64,000 nt of DNA. It comes from CAIWHR01 sp963811685 (GTDB lineage Bacteria; Pseudomonadota; Gammaproteobacteria; Burkholderiales; Casimicrobiaceae). Position 1 is the first letter of the stretch, and the number at the start of each line of letters is the position of its first letter. The DNA is taken from contig CAWESK010000023.1 of assembly GCA_963811685.1 (NCBI GenBank), positions 70,841 through 134,840 of the forward strand, read 5' to 3'. Positions 45,368 through 55,931 of this stretch are shown in pieces. The position numbers and the translations under genes were made by a program. The notes beneath the pieces were generated by a model. The model made no database searches. It was not told where the DNA came from and saw only the letters and a program-made list of their open reading frames with translations.

Positions 45368-46279
45368 TCATGGGAGCAGGCGGACGCCGATCTCCATCGT
45401 ACAAGAAAATGCGCCGCCGGGGCGAAGCGTGCGCGTGCCGGTCGCCGATTCGCCGCGCGCGGCGCGATTGAACGCGTCGGTCATGTGGGTCACCGGCTCG
45501 AGCGCAAGATAATCCTTGCCGGTGGGCGCGTACACGACGAGAAAGCCTGCCGCGCAATCGGCGCGCACGGTGACGAGGATGCGGCGATCCGCATCGGCCA
45601 GCGTCGCTTCGCCGTCCCAACCGGTGAAGACATTGTCGATCGTCGCGACGCCGGGATCCCGGGCAGGATCGAAGCTCCACTGCGGAGGATCGACGACATG
45701 CCGCGTCGGTAGCGACGTCACGTCGGTTTCCCACACGCCGCGCGCGCGAAATCCAATGCGCGTCGCGGGACCGCGGACGAAGAACGGATGCCAGCCGAGG
45801 CCGAACGGAAACGCGGCGGCGCCCGGATTCGCGATCGTCAGTTTGAGGGCGAGCGTGGCGCCCCGGTCGTCGGGATCGGCGCGCAGCGACAGCGACTGCA
45901 TGGCGTTGAACGGCCACGGCCATGCGCGCGCCTCCTCGCCGACGGGTTCGTGCGCGAGCGTCAAGAGCGCTCGCGTCGTCTCGCGCGCGGCGACAACCCA
46001 CGGCCGCTGCCAGCCAACGCCGTGGATCGAGTGCGGGTGATCACCGAAATTGCGCGCGAGCTCGTATTCGCTCCCGTTGAAGGCGAGGCGGGCGAGCGCA
46101 ATGCGGTTCGAATAGGGGACAAGCGGGTAGCACGCGTGCGTGCGTACCTCGCGCGCACCGGCCGGCGTGGGGCGCAGGACGTCGATGCCTGCGAAAGTGA
46201 ACGCCGTCAGCGCGCCGCCCACCGCCGCATCGACTCCGACGCGCGCCTGGCCGGCGACGAGCGCGACGACGTCGTCCAT
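45368..46279 (-). CDS. aldose 1-epimerase (mutarotase) family protein
   Basis: Protein of 303 residues of the galactose-mutarotase fold. The substrate-binding Arg is in YPLVPYSNRIALARLAFNG, the first catalytic His in HPHSIHGVGWQRPW, the second in FGLGWHPFFVRG, and the catalytic Glu in DYLALEPVTHMTDAFN. It interconverts alpha and beta anomers so that the dehydrogenase or epimerase-linked uptake is fed. Between the aldolase and lactonase genes with gaps of 28 and 13 bp. Confidence 0.9.
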   Translation of the reverse strand: MDDVVALVAGQARVGVDAAVGGALTAFTFAGIDVLRPTPAGAREVRTHACYPLVPYSNRIALARLAFNGSEYELARNFGDHPHSIHGVGWQRPWVVAARETTRALLTLAHEPVGEEARAWPWPFNAMQSLSLRADPDDRGATLALKLTIANPGAAAFPFGLGWHPFFVRGPATRIGFRARGVWETDVTSLPTRHVVDPPQWSFDPARDPGVATIDNVFTGWDGEATLADADRRILVTVRADCAAGFLVVYAPTGKDYLALEPVTHMTDAFNRAARGESATGTRTLRPGGAFSCTMEIGVRLLP

Positions 46280-46307
46280 CGGGCGCTACGCGAGGACGGC
46301 GTGAGCG

Positions 46308-47081
46308 TCAGCCGACCTTGGCCCGCACCTTGGCGAGGAAATCCTGCGCGCGGCCGACCATCATGCCCACGTCGGAATTGACCGCGACCCACGAGTAGCC
46401 ATAGTCGAGATAGGTGGCAACGACCTCGGGCGTGCCGCCGATGATCCCGCAGGGCTTGCCGAGGCGGCGGCATTCCTTGGCGGCGAACGCGACTTTTTCC
46501 TGCACCGCCGCGTGATTCATGTCGCCCAGATGGCCCATCGACGCCGCGAGGTCGTTCGGCCCGACGAAGATCGAGTCGACACCATCCACCGCAGCGATCG
46601 CCTCGAGCCGGGCGAGAGCTGCGAGCGTCTCGATCTGCACGATGACGCAGATCTCGCTCGCCGCGCTTTTCATGTAGTTGGGCACCGTGCCGAAGCGGCT
46701 GCCGCGATGGGTCCCGGCGACGCCGCGCACGCCCGCCGGCGGGTAGCGCGTGGAGGCGACCGCGCGCTTCGCCTCGTTCTCGTCCTGCACGAACGGCAGC
46801 AAGAGCGACTGCGCGCCGGCATCGAGCAGGCGCTTGATCATCACCATGTCGTTCCACGGCGGCCGCACGATCGCCTGCGCGGGCGTTCCCGCGATGGCGC
46901 GCAGAATCTCGGTCATCTGCGGCACATCGATCGGCGTGTGCTCGGTGTCGACGACCAGGAAGTCGAAGCCCGTGCAGCCCAGCGCCTCGGCCGTGGCCGG
47001 CGAGCCGCTCGAAAGCCATGTGCCGACCGGCCGCTTGCCCGATGCGATCGCGCGCTTGAAGTGATTGACGGGCAGGTCCAT
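46308..47081 (-). CDS. HpaI/HpcH-type 2-keto-3-deoxy-sugar-acid aldolase
   Basis: Class II, metal-dependent aldolase of 257 residues. Blocks are PVGTWLSSGSPATAEAL, FDFLVVDTEHTPIDVPQM (His and Glu), IVRPPWND (substrate Arg), AQSLLLPFVQ, VIVQIETLAAL with the metal Glu, and VDSIFVGPNDLAASMGH with the metal Asp. It would cleave a 2-keto-3-deoxy sugar acid into pyruvate and an aldehyde, as in garL/rhmA/kdgA-like branches. First gene of the minus-strand sugar operon; divergent from the SDR gene. Confidence 0.9.
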   Translation of the reverse strand: MDLPVNHFKRAIASGKRPVGTWLSSGSPATAEALGCTGFDFLVVDTEHTPIDVPQMTEILRAIAGTPAQAIVRPPWNDMVMIKRLLDAGAQSLLLPFVQDENEAKRAVASTRYPPAGVRGVAGTHRGSRFGTVPNYMKSAASEICVIVQIETLAALARLEAIAAVDGVDSIFVGPNDLAASMGHLGDMNHAAVQEKVAFAAKECRRLGKPCGIIGGTPEVVATYLDYGYSWVAVNSDVGMMVGRAQDFLAKVRAKVG

Positions 47082-47236
47082 GGTTTCCTCTCGGCGGTGG
47101 CGTGGGTCGGCGCGGCGGCGGACGCCGAATTCTACGCCCACTGGACCCCGAATCCTCGGTGTGATACCAATGGCGCCTGGGATCGCCATCGAGCGACCCG
47201 GTCGTCAAGGCCCGGACCAGGAAGGAGCGTCGACTG
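47082..47236. promoter_or_regulatory. divergent control region of the sugar locus with a palindrome
   Basis: This 155-bp gap separates the aldolase (minus) from the SDR-ABC operon (plus) and must hold both promoters. It has an inverted repeat ATGGCG-N8-CGCCAT at 47170-47189, just after TGATACCAA. Both look like possible sites for a LacI- or GntR-type regulator, but no regulator gene is in the locus. No clear -35/-10 pair was identified. A ribosome site AGGAAGGAG precedes the SDR start. Confidence 0.4.
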
Positions 47237-48019
47237 ATGATTGCGGGTGCCGATCGTGCACGCTATCCCGATCTCGCGGGCCGGACCGTGTTCGTTTCCG
47301 GCGGCGGCTCGGGAATCGGTGCCGCGTTCGTGCGCTCGTTTGCCGCGCAGGATTGTCGCGTGGCGTTCATCGACATCGCGGACGCGCCGTCGGAAGCGCT
47401 GGTGGCGGAGCTCGGCGCGTCCGTGCGCTACTCGCGCTGCGACGTGCGCGACGTCGATGCGCTGCGCGTCGCGATCGCGTCGGCAGGCGAGACCTTCGGG
47501 CCGGTGCGCGTGCTCGTCAACAACGCGGCGCGCGACGACCGCCACCGGATGGAGGACGTGACGCCCGCGTATTGGGACGACAATCTCGCCGTCAACCTGC
47601 GGCATCACTTCTTCGCCGCGCAGGCGGTCGCGCCGCAGATGGCCGCCGCCGGCGGCGGGTCGATCATCAATCTCGGGTCCATCTCGTGGATGCGCGGCCG
47701 GCCGGCGATGGTCGCCTATACGACGTCGAAGGCGGCGATCTCGGGGATGACGCGTGTGCTTGCGCGCGAGCTCGGCGAGCGCAACATTCGCGTCAACGCG
47801 CTCGTGCCCGGAGCGATTCATACACCGCGCCAGGAGGCGCTGTGGGATTCGCCCGCTTCCGTGCAGGAGTTCATCGACCAGCAATGCCTCAAGTTTCGGC
47901 TCTCCGAAGACGACGTCGCCCGCGCGGCGTTGTTCCTCGCCTCCGACGCGGCGCGCGGCATCACCGGAGTGAACCTCATCGTCGACGCCGGCCTCGCGCA
48001 GACCAGCGTGGGTACGTGA
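47237..48019 (+). CDS. SDR dehydrogenase, probably sugar 1-dehydrogenase
   Basis: Short-chain dehydrogenase of 260 residues: VFVSGGGSGIGAAFVRSFA cofactor loop, acidic IDIAD after strand 2 (favours NAD), NNAARDD, the catalytic Ser in NLGSISWMRG, YTTSKAA with Tyr and Lys, and TGVNLIVDAGL at the end. SDRs of this type oxidise aldoses such as xylose, arabinose, fucose or galactose to lactones, which the SMP-30 enzyme encoded across the gap would open. First gene of the plus-strand operon, 16 bp before the ATPase. Confidence 0.88.
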   Translation: MIAGADRARYPDLAGRTVFVSGGGSGIGAAFVRSFAAQDCRVAFIDIADAPSEALVAELGASVRYSRCDVRDVDALRVAIASAGETFGPVRVLVNNAARDDRHRMEDVTPAYWDDNLAVNLRHHFFAAQAVAPQMAAAGGGSIINLGSISWMRGRPAMVAYTTSKAAISGMTRVLARELGERNIRVNALVPGAIHTPRQEALWDSPASVQEFIDQQCLKFRLSEDDVARAALFLASDAARGITGVNLIVDAGLAQTSVGT

Positions 48020-48035
48020 TTCGGGATTCACGGTC

Positions 48036-49148
<1,113 letters not shown>

Positions 49149-49181
49149 CGGTTCGTTGGTTTCACCTTTAGGAGAGAGCAC

Positions 49182-50435
49182 ATGAAGACCTGGAAAATCC
49201 TGCTGGCGGCGATCGCCGGCGCGACCTTTGCGGTGACCGCTGCGGCCGAGACGACGCTGCGCATCTTCACCGGCGGCCAGCAGCGGCCGGACGTGATGCG
49301 CAAGATCGCCGACGAATACCAGAAGAAGAATCCCGGCGTGAAGGTCGAAATCGAAGTCGGCGGCGCGACGTCGGAGGCGCAGCAGCAGTACCTGTCGACG
49401 GTGCTGTCGTCGAAGGATTCGGTGCTCGACGTGATCCTGATCGACGTGATCCGCCCCGCGCAATGGGCATCGCAGGGCTGGGCCGAGCCGTTCGACGCCT
49501 ATCTCGGCGCCGACAAGGCGAAGGTGATGGGCGGCTATCTCAAGGCGTATGCCGATGCCGACCAGGTCAACGGCAAGGTGATCGCGCTGCCGTACTTCGC
49601 GGACTCGCAGTTCCTCTACTACCGCAAGGACCTGCTCGACAAGTACAAGCGTCCGGTGCCGAAGACGTGGGACGAAATGATGGTCACCGCGAAGATCGTC
49701 ATGGATGGTGAAAAGAATGCACAGCTCCAGGGGTTCTCCACCGCGGGCGCGCCGATCGAAGGCACCGTGTGCACGTACCTCGTGCCGCTGTGGGGCGCGG
49801 GCAGCGATCTCACCAAGGATCGCAAGCTCAACCTCGACACGGCGCAGGCGCGCGAGCCGTTCCAGCTCTACGGCCGGATGAAGCAGGCGGGCGTGCTGCC
49901 GAAGAACATCGCCGAGATCCCGACCGACCGCATCCGCATCGACATGCAGGCCGGCAACCTGATCTTCGGGATGACCTGGGGGTACGTGTGGAACAGGCTC
50001 GAGAACGACACCGACACCAAGGTCAAGGGCAAGATCGGCGTCGCGCCGCTGCCGCACGACGAAGGCGGCAAGAGCGCGACCTGCATCGGCGGCTGGCAGC
50101 TCGCCGTGTCGGCGTTTTCGAAGAACAAGGCGGAAGCGGTCAAGTTCGCGCGCTGGCTGTCCTCGCCCGAGGTTTCGAAGATGCAGGCGATCCTCGCCTC
50201 GCATCTGCCGGTGTTTCCGCAGGTCTACAAGGACCCGGACGTGCTGAAGGCCAACCCGTGGTTCGCCGACGCGCTGCCGGTGGTCGAGGGGGCCAAGTCC
50301 CGTCCGGTCACCGCGCAATATCCTCAGGTGTCCGACGTGATCCGCAGCAACATGAATGCGTACCTCGCCGGGACGAAGACCACCGATGTGGCGCTCGGCG
50401 ACATGAAGAGCCGGCTCGCTCCGATATTGCGATGA
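49182..50435 (+). CDS. sugar ABC transporter substrate-binding protein
   Basis: Family 1 extracellular solute-binding protein of 417 residues. The signal peptide is MKTWKILLAAIAGATFAVTA. The mature protein has IFTGGQQRPDVMRKIADEYQ, YYRKDLLDKYKRPVPKTWDEM and GGWQLAVSAFSKNKAEAVKF. A strong ribosome site (AGGAGAG, 49170-49176) sits 5 bp before the start, as usual for binding proteins made in excess. It captures an oligosaccharide in the periplasm; together with the GH31 gene, a xylose-containing disaccharide or trisaccharide is a reasonable guess. Confidence 0.93.
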   Translation: MKTWKILLAAIAGATFAVTAAAETTLRIFTGGQQRPDVMRKIADEYQKKNPGVKVEIEVGGATSEAQQQYLSTVLSSKDSVLDVILIDVIRPAQWASQGWAEPFDAYLGADKAKVMGGYLKAYADADQVNGKVIALPYFADSQFLYYRKDLLDKYKRPVPKTWDEMMVTAKIVMDGEKNAQLQGFSTAGAPIEGTVCTYLVPLWGAGSDLTKDRKLNLDTAQAREPFQLYGRMKQAGVLPKNIAEIPTDRIRIDMQAGNLIFGMTWGYVWNRLENDTDTKVKGKIGVAPLPHDEGGKSATCIGGWQLAVSAFSKNKAEAVKFARWLSSPEVSKMQAILASHLPVFPQVYKDPDVLKANPWFADALPVVEGAKSRPVTAQYPQVSDVIRSNMNAYLAGTKTTDVALGDMKSRLAPILR

Positions 50436-50454
50436 GCTGAAGCGCCCAATCGCG

Positions 50455-51366
50455 ATGAGCGCGCGCGTGCCCACCACGAGCAGGGACCTCTCCGAGCGCG
50501 CGCTCGGCGCGGTCCTGCTCGCTCCCGCGGCGCTCCTCCTGCTCGTCATCGTCGTGTATCCGATTGCGACGCTGCTGTGGAACAGCCTCCACACCGTCGA
50601 CCCGGAGAACGCGGCGGCGGGCGAGACGTTCGCGGGGCTTGCCAATTACGCGCGTGCGTTCGACGACGAGCGGTTCTGGCATTCGTCCTGGAACACCGTC
50701 CTCTACGTCGTCGTGACAGTGCCCGGGTCGCTCATCGTGGGACTCGGGCTCGCGCTGCTCGCCAACCGGCCGTTCACCGTCAAGTGGCCCGTCCGTCTCG
50801 GCCTGCTGCTGCCATGGGCGCTGCCGCTCGTGTTCGCCGGCCTCATCTTCCGCTGGTTCTTCGAGTACAACACGGGACTCGTCAACAACTGGCTGGCGGC
50901 GTTCGGGGTCGAGCCGTTGCAATGGCTGTCGAGCCCGACGCTCGCGTTCTGGGCCATCTGCATCGCGATCGTGTGGAAGGCGTCGTCGTTCATGGCGCTG
51001 ATGCTGCTGGCGGGGTTGCAGACGATCCCCAAATCGCTGTACGAAGCGGCGGAGGTCGACGGCGCTTCGACGTGGCAGCAATTCGTCGAGATCACGCTGC
51101 CGATGCTGCGCCCCGCGATTTTCGTCGCGCTGATCTTTCGCACGATCACCGCGGTGCAGACATTCGACATCCCGTTCGCGATGACCGGCGGCGGCCCCGG
51201 TGACGCGACCGAGACGCTCGCGATGTACATCCACAAGACCACGCTCGATTTCCTCGACTTCGGCTACGGCTCCGCGCTCGCGACGCTGATGTTCGTCATC
51301 AGCATGGCGGTGACGTCGGGCTACCTGCGCTACACGCGCCGCGGCGCGTCGCGCTCAGGCGAATAG
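50455..51366 (+). CDS. sugar ABC transporter permease (MalF-like)
   Basis: Membrane subunit of 303 residues with six helices (first: LAPAALLLLVIVVYPIATLLW). The EAA loop is YEAAEVDGASTWQQFVEITL. The segment AMTGGGPGDATETLAMYIHK is the usual CUT1 MalF-type signature before the last helices. Pairs with the next gene; spacing to the binding-protein gene is 19 bp. Confidence 0.93.
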   Translation: MSARVPTTSRDLSERALGAVLLAPAALLLLVIVVYPIATLLWNSLHTVDPENAAAGETFAGLANYARAFDDERFWHSSWNTVLYVVVTVPGSLIVGLGLALLANRPFTVKWPVRLGLLLPWALPLVFAGLIFRWFFEYNTGLVNNWLAAFGVEPLQWLSSPTLAFWAICIAIVWKASSFMALMLLAGLQTIPKSLYEAAEVDGASTWQQFVEITLPMLRPAIFVALIFRTITAVQTFDIPFAMTGGGPGDATETLAMYIHKTTLDFLDFGYGSALATLMFVISMAVTSGYLRYTRRGASRSGE

Positions 51367-51378
51367 CGTCCGATCCCG

Positions 51379-52203
51379 ATGGCCTTCAACCGCCGCGCCG
51401 TCGTCTGGTTCGCCGCGATCATCGTCGTGGTCAACGGCTTCTTCCCCGCCGTGTGGATCCTGCTGACCTCGTTCAAGACCGAGACCGAGCTGCTGACGGT
51501 GCCGATCACCTACTGGCCGCTCGCGCCGACGCTCGACAATTACGTGACGGCATTCACGGCGCAGCCGATCTTGCGCTTCATGTGGAACAGCGTCGTCGTC
51601 GCCGGGTCGTCGACCGTCCTTTGCGTTTTCGTCGGCGCGCTCGCCGCGTACGCGCTCACCCGGCTGCGGATGCCGCATCGCAATCTCATCATGTCCGTGC
51701 TGCTCGCGATCGCGATGTTTCCGCTGATCTCGCTGATGGTGCCGCTCTTCAAGCTGATGCGCGAAGCGGGACTGCTCAACACCTATCCGGCGCTGATCCT
51801 CCCGTACGCCGTGCTGTCGCTTCCGGTGTGCACGCTGGTGATGGCGAGCTTCTTCCAGGACATCCCGCCCGATCTCGAGGCGGCGGCGATGGTCGACGGC
51901 TGCTCACGCGTGGGCGCGCTGTTCAAGGTCGTGATGCCGCTGTCCGCCCCGGGTGTGTTCACGGCGGCGATCCTCGCTTTCGTCAACGCGTGGGATGAGT
52001 TCCTGCTGGCGCTGACGATGATGAACCGGGTGAGCATGCGCACGCTGTCGGTCGGCATCACGCTCTACCAGGGCGAGTTCGCGTTTCCGTGGCCGCTCAT
52101 TTCGGCGGCGCTCGTCATCGCGATCGTGCCGATCTCGATCCTGATCGCCGTGTTCCAGGAGCGCGTGGTCGGCGGGCTGACGAGCGGAGGAGTAAAGGGC
52201 TAG
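51379..52203 (+). CDS. sugar ABC transporter permease (MalG-like)
   Basis: Membrane subunit of 274 residues with six helices. The EAA loop is EAAAMVDGCSRVGALFKVVM; the N-terminal VWILLTSFKTETELL and the NAWDEFLLALTMM segment are typical of MalG/UgpE-type CUT1 permeases. It is the last gene of the SDR-ABC operon, 12 bp after its partner. The 226 bp that follow up to 52429 contain no gene. Confidence 0.93.
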   Translation: MAFNRRAVVWFAAIIVVVNGFFPAVWILLTSFKTETELLTVPITYWPLAPTLDNYVTAFTAQPILRFMWNSVVVAGSSTVLCVFVGALAAYALTRLRMPHRNLIMSVLLAIAMFPLISLMVPLFKLMREAGLLNTYPALILPYAVLSLPVCTLVMASFFQDIPPDLEAAAMVDGCSRVGALFKVVMPLSAPGVFTAAILAFVNAWDEFLLALTMMNRVSMRTLSVGITLYQGEFAFPWPLISAALVIAIVPISILIAVFQERVVGGLTSGGVKG

Positions 52204-52429
52204 GCGTTAGCCGTACGTTCCCCGTGCCGTTGCTTGGCGGCAGCCGGGTTGCGAGGTGGCTTGGTTCGTTGTGAGCGGCCGCTATCGGCCACAACCGGTC
52301 GTTCAAAAGCGCGCCGGAGATTCTGCGATGCTAGAGTTCGCCGGTGAACGTCGCTACGATGCCAACCACGGCACTACATTCCACGATGGCGAGCCCTTGA
52401 TCGGAAGCGTGAATTGTGACTGACCATTA

Positions 52430-54326
52430 ATGAGCAAATCCGCCAGGGCCATCTTCCTGAGCTACGCATCACAGGACGCAGACACCGCCCAGCGTGTCTG
52501 CGATGCGCTGCGTGCGGTCGGGCTCGAGGTGTGGTTCGACCAGAGCGAGCTGCGCGGTGGAGATGTGTGGGACGCCGCAATCCGCAAGCAGATCAAGGAA
52601 TGCGCACTCTTTGTGCCGCTTATCTCCGCCAATACAAATGCGCGCAGCGAAGGCTACTTCCGTCGTGAATGGAATCTAGCGGTAAGCCGCACGCTGGACA
52701 TGGCCGACGACCTGGCGTTCCTACTGCCAATAGTGATCGATGCCACGGCCGACGCAAATGCCCGCGTTCCGGAAAGATTCCGCGAGGTGCAATGGACGCA
52801 GCTGCCCGTGGGAGAGACGCCGGCGGCTTTCGCCCGGCATGTCCAGCGGCTGCTATCGGGTCGTGAATCACTGCCGGTGTTGGCGACATCGCGCGTTGCG
52901 CCAACCGCGGTTGCATCCACCCACGAGCCACCCTCAATCGCGGTATTACCGTTTGTGAACCGTAGCCGTGACGAGGAAGACGAATATTTTTCGGACGGCC
53001 TTGCAGACGAGTTGCTGAACGTACTTGCCAAGATCCGAGGGCTGCGGGTGGCGGCTCGTTCATCGGCCTATACGTACAAGGGCAAGGCGGTGTCTGTCGC
53101 CGAGGTGGGCAGGGGACTCCACGTCGCCACGGTACTCGAAGGGAGCGTGCGCAAGGCCGGCAACCGTTTGCGCATCTCGGTGCAGTTGGTGAAGGTAGCC
53201 GATGGCTATCACCTTTGGTCGGAGACGTACGACCGGACGTTGGAGGACATCTTCGCGGTGCAGGACGACATCGCGCAGTCGGTAGTGAGGGAATTGCGCA
53301 GTACGCTGATGGGTGAAGCAGTGGATGCGAAAGCAGCCACCGAGGTAACTGCGCAGATGGCGGCGGCTATAGTTGGTCGCGCCACCGATCCGGAGGTGCA
53401 CCGACTCTATCTGCATGCGCGATACTTGATCGGTCGCCTCACCCAAAATGACACGATCAAGGGTATCAGTCACCTGGAGCGTGCTCTGGAGCGGGATCCG
53501 ACATTCGCCCTCGCTTGGACCGAACTTGGGGAAGCGTATGCGGTAGAAGCGGATAGTGGCTGGGTGCCGGTGGTCGAGGGGTATCGACGTGCGCGGGAGG
53601 CAGTGGCGCGTGCGCTATCGCTCGCGCCGGATCTAGCGGAGGCGCACGCGGAGCTAGGTTGGATCCAGATGTCCCACGACTGGGACTGGCGCGGTGCCGA
53701 GGCGTCCTATCGCCGTGCGCTAGAACTGGCACCGGGGGATGCGACGGTGCTCCGCCGAGCCGCCATGCTGAACCTCAACCTAGGTCATGTCGACGAGGCT
53801 ATTGGGCTTTTTCGCCGCGCGGTCGAGCAAGACCCGCTGAGTGCGGCGGCCATACGCTAACTTTGGCGACGCCATTGGCGCGGCGGGTCGCCTAGGAGAG
53901 GCGGAGCAGGAGTATCTGAAAGCCCTCGAACTCGCTCCGCAGCGCGCCGTCACGCGAGCATACCTCGCGCTGAATCTGTCGGCACAAGGTCGGGACGAGG
54001 AGGCCCTGGCCGAGGCACTGGGGACCACTGACGAATTCTGGCGGATCTACGCGCTGGCGATCATCCATTACAGCGCGGGTCGGCGTAGCGACGCGGACGC
54101 GGCATTGCATGACCTGATCGCGACGTACGCCGAGTCCGCGGCCCACCAGATCGCCGAAGTGTACGCGGCCCGCGGCGAGACAGATCACGCCTTTGATTGG
54201 CTCGAGCGGGGATACAACCAGCGCGACCTCGGACTCAGCCAGATGAAGACACGACCGTTACTCCACTCGCTGCACGGTGATGCACGCTGGGCCGCCTTCC
54301 TGGAAAAGATGGCGCTCGCCGACTAA
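52430..54326 (+). CDS. TIR-domain / TolB-FlgO-like / TPR protein (one frame change)
   Basis: Three-part protein of about 631 residues. Residues 5-140 are a TIR domain (ARAIFLSYASQDADTAQRVC, VWFDQSELRGGDVWD, FVPLISANT, REWNLAVSR; Glu80 is the candidate NADase Glu). Residues about 160-290 match the TolB/FlgO-like domain that follows many proteobacterial adenylate-cyclase-type regulators (SIAVLPFVNRSRDEEDEYFSDG, VLEGSVRKAGNRLRISVQLV). From about 325 there are at least six TPR helices. A +1 frame change at about 53850 interrupts the TPR array; the next frame continues YANFGDAIGAAGRLGEAEQE to 54326. There is no membrane segment. Possible roles: NAD-cleaving effector or signalling scaffold. Confidence 0.8.
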
Positions 54327-54419
54327 GACGGGAATGCGTGACCACCCCATGGTTGCGCCGGGGTCCGCTATGGGTCGTTCTACGACGTACGCAGCGAACC
54401 CGTGGAAGCAACCTTCGGA

Positions 54420-54674
54420 TTACGCCGGCGGCTTCGCTTTTCGACCGGGTGCTGGAGGTGGCACCCAGCCCGACATCCGATACAGCAATGCGTCGGTTCG
54501 TTTGCCGTGCTCGAAGCGGGTCAGATTGCAGGTGATGATGGCGCCCGTCGCAGACAATTCGGCGAGGCGCTGGCGCACCTTCGCAATCGGCACGCCGGTC
54601 TCCTTGGCGAGTTCCGAGTCGAGTCGTTGACCGTACTTCTTGAGGCAAGGCAGGATTTCGTTCAAGGCAGGCAC
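54420..54674 (-). CDS. small winged-helix-like transcriptional regulator
   Basis: Protein of 84 residues. ILPCLKKYGQRLDSELAKETGVPIAKVRQRLAEL reads as two helices and a recognition helix, and GAIITCNLTRFEHGKR as the wing strand; the tail VPPPAPGRKAKPP is basic and flexible. Small FaeA-like or ArsR-like winged-helix proteins have this layout. No sensor residues are visible. It lies between the TIR-type gene and the diguanylate cyclase, on the minus strand. Confidence 0.55.
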   Translation of the reverse strand: MPALNEILPCLKKYGQRLDSELAKETGVPIAKVRQRLAELSATGAIITCNLTRFEHGKRTDALLYRMSGWVPPPAPGRKAKPPA

Positions 54675-54818
54675 CAGTAGAAGGGGCGGGTACTATACAG
54701 GACTGACTCGCCTTCCAACCCGCGTGATCACCACCAACACTCCCTTGGCCAATATCGTCAACGCGCGGTCGTTCATAGTGAAAGTCTGCCGGCCTCGCGG
54801 CCAACAGAGGACTCTCCC

Positions 54819-55931
54819 CTAGCTTTCCACACGATCGCGTCCAAGGTGTTTTGCCTTGTATAGCGCGCTGTCGGCACGCGCGAAGGTCTGTTCAATGGAC
54901 TCGTTCGGCGCGTACTGCGCTACCCCGATCGAAACAGTCAATCGACCGATCGAGGAGGTCGCCGGTAGTTCCACGGTTTTAATCCGGCTGCGCAATCGCT
55001 CGGCTTCCGCTATCGCGCCGGCGAGTGGGGTTCGCGGCAATATTTGCACAAACTCCTCGCCGCCATAACGTCCGAAGAAATCGGTTGTGCGAAGGCCATC
55101 CTCTACCGCTCGGGCAAACGTGCGCAGGACCTGGTCTCCGGTCAAGTGGTCGAACTCGTCGTTGTAGCGCTTGAACAGATCGAGGTCGATCACGCAGATC
55201 GAGAAGGGTTCGCCGGTCGCATCGCTTTGCAGTTTGGAATCGTGCATCGCAGCGAGCAGGGCACGGCGGTTGTAGACGCCCGTAAGTTCGTCGCGGCGCG
55301 CCTTTTCCTCAATGTCTTCGAGCTTGATCCGAACTTCAGCCAAGCCTTGATGAAGCCGCTGCAAATGGCCCCCTAGAAAGAGAATCCACGGGAGCGTCAC
55401 CACCATCACAAGAGATTGGAGAATGTCGAGGCGCAACATTTCCGTGTCGCGATTGTTCGCGTACCGCAGCACCGTCAATAGCGCAAACAGCACAATTGAG
55501 ACGAAGCCGAGAATCGCGATCTTCCCGCTATCACGACGAAGCATTCCGAACATGACGGCGACAAAGAAGAACGGGGTGAAGGCGAGGCGGGTGTCCGGCG
55601 CGTAGTACACCACGTACAGCATCGTGACAACGGCCGCCACAAACTGCCATCCGGTGAGGCTCGGATCGGAGAATCTTAAGTTGATTCCCGTCTTGAAAAT
55701 GGCAAAGAAGGCAACGATGAACGCGAGTACGAATAGGGCGGCTCGAGCCAGCGTGTCCCCATCGATCATATCCTGCGCGTAGAAAACGGTAAGGACGCCG
55801 ACAAACAACAACGAGAACATGCTTGCGAACGCAAATCGCCGCATGCGAATGTGCTGCCTGCGCCCACTGGGTGCCGGTCGCGGAGCGGCAAGGGGCTGAG
55901 GAGTTTCCTGTGCGACGTTGCGGGGATTCAT
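54819..55931 (-). CDS. membrane diguanylate cyclase (GGDEF)
   Basis: Protein of about 370 residues. Six or so membrane helices (FASMFSLLFVGVLTVFYAQ through SLVMVVTLPWILFLGG) form an unrecognised sensor; a short coiled linker leads to the GGDEF domain. The domain starts ARRDELTGVYNRRALL; the active loop is FFGRYGGEEFVQILPR (GGEEF) and is preceded by RTTD, an RxxD inhibitory site five residues upstream. It should make cyclic di-GMP from GTP at the membrane and be product-inhibited. The start at 55931 (MNPRN) is preferred; one further upstream ATG exists at 56039. Confidence 0.88.
   Translation of the reverse strand: MNPRNVAQETPQPLAAPRPAPSGRRQHIRMRRFAFASMFSLLFVGVLTVFYAQDMIDGDTLARAALFVLAFIVAFFAIFKTGINLRFSDPSLTGWQFVAAVVTMLYVVYYAPDTRLAFTPFFFVAVMFGMLRRDSGKIAILGFVSIVLFALLTVLRYANNRDTEMLRLDILQSLVMVVTLPWILFLGGHLQRLHQGLAEVRIKLEDIEEKARRDELTGVYNRRALLAAMHDSKLQSDATGEPFSICVIDLDLFKRYNDEFDHLTGDQVLRTFARAVEDGLRTTDFFGRYGGEEFVQILPRTPLAGAIAEAERLRSRIKTVELPATSSIGRLTVSIGVAQYAPNESIEQTFARADSALYKAKHLGRDRVES

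Noticed and set aside
42295..45471. Plus-strand open frame of 1058 codons
   Set aside because: Antisense shadow of GH31 and SMP-30 genes; no domain and no ribosome site.
52204..52429. Riboswitch or small RNA before the TIR gene
   Set aside because: Only a short palindrome (AGCGGCCGCT) and no recognisable aptamer or terminator.
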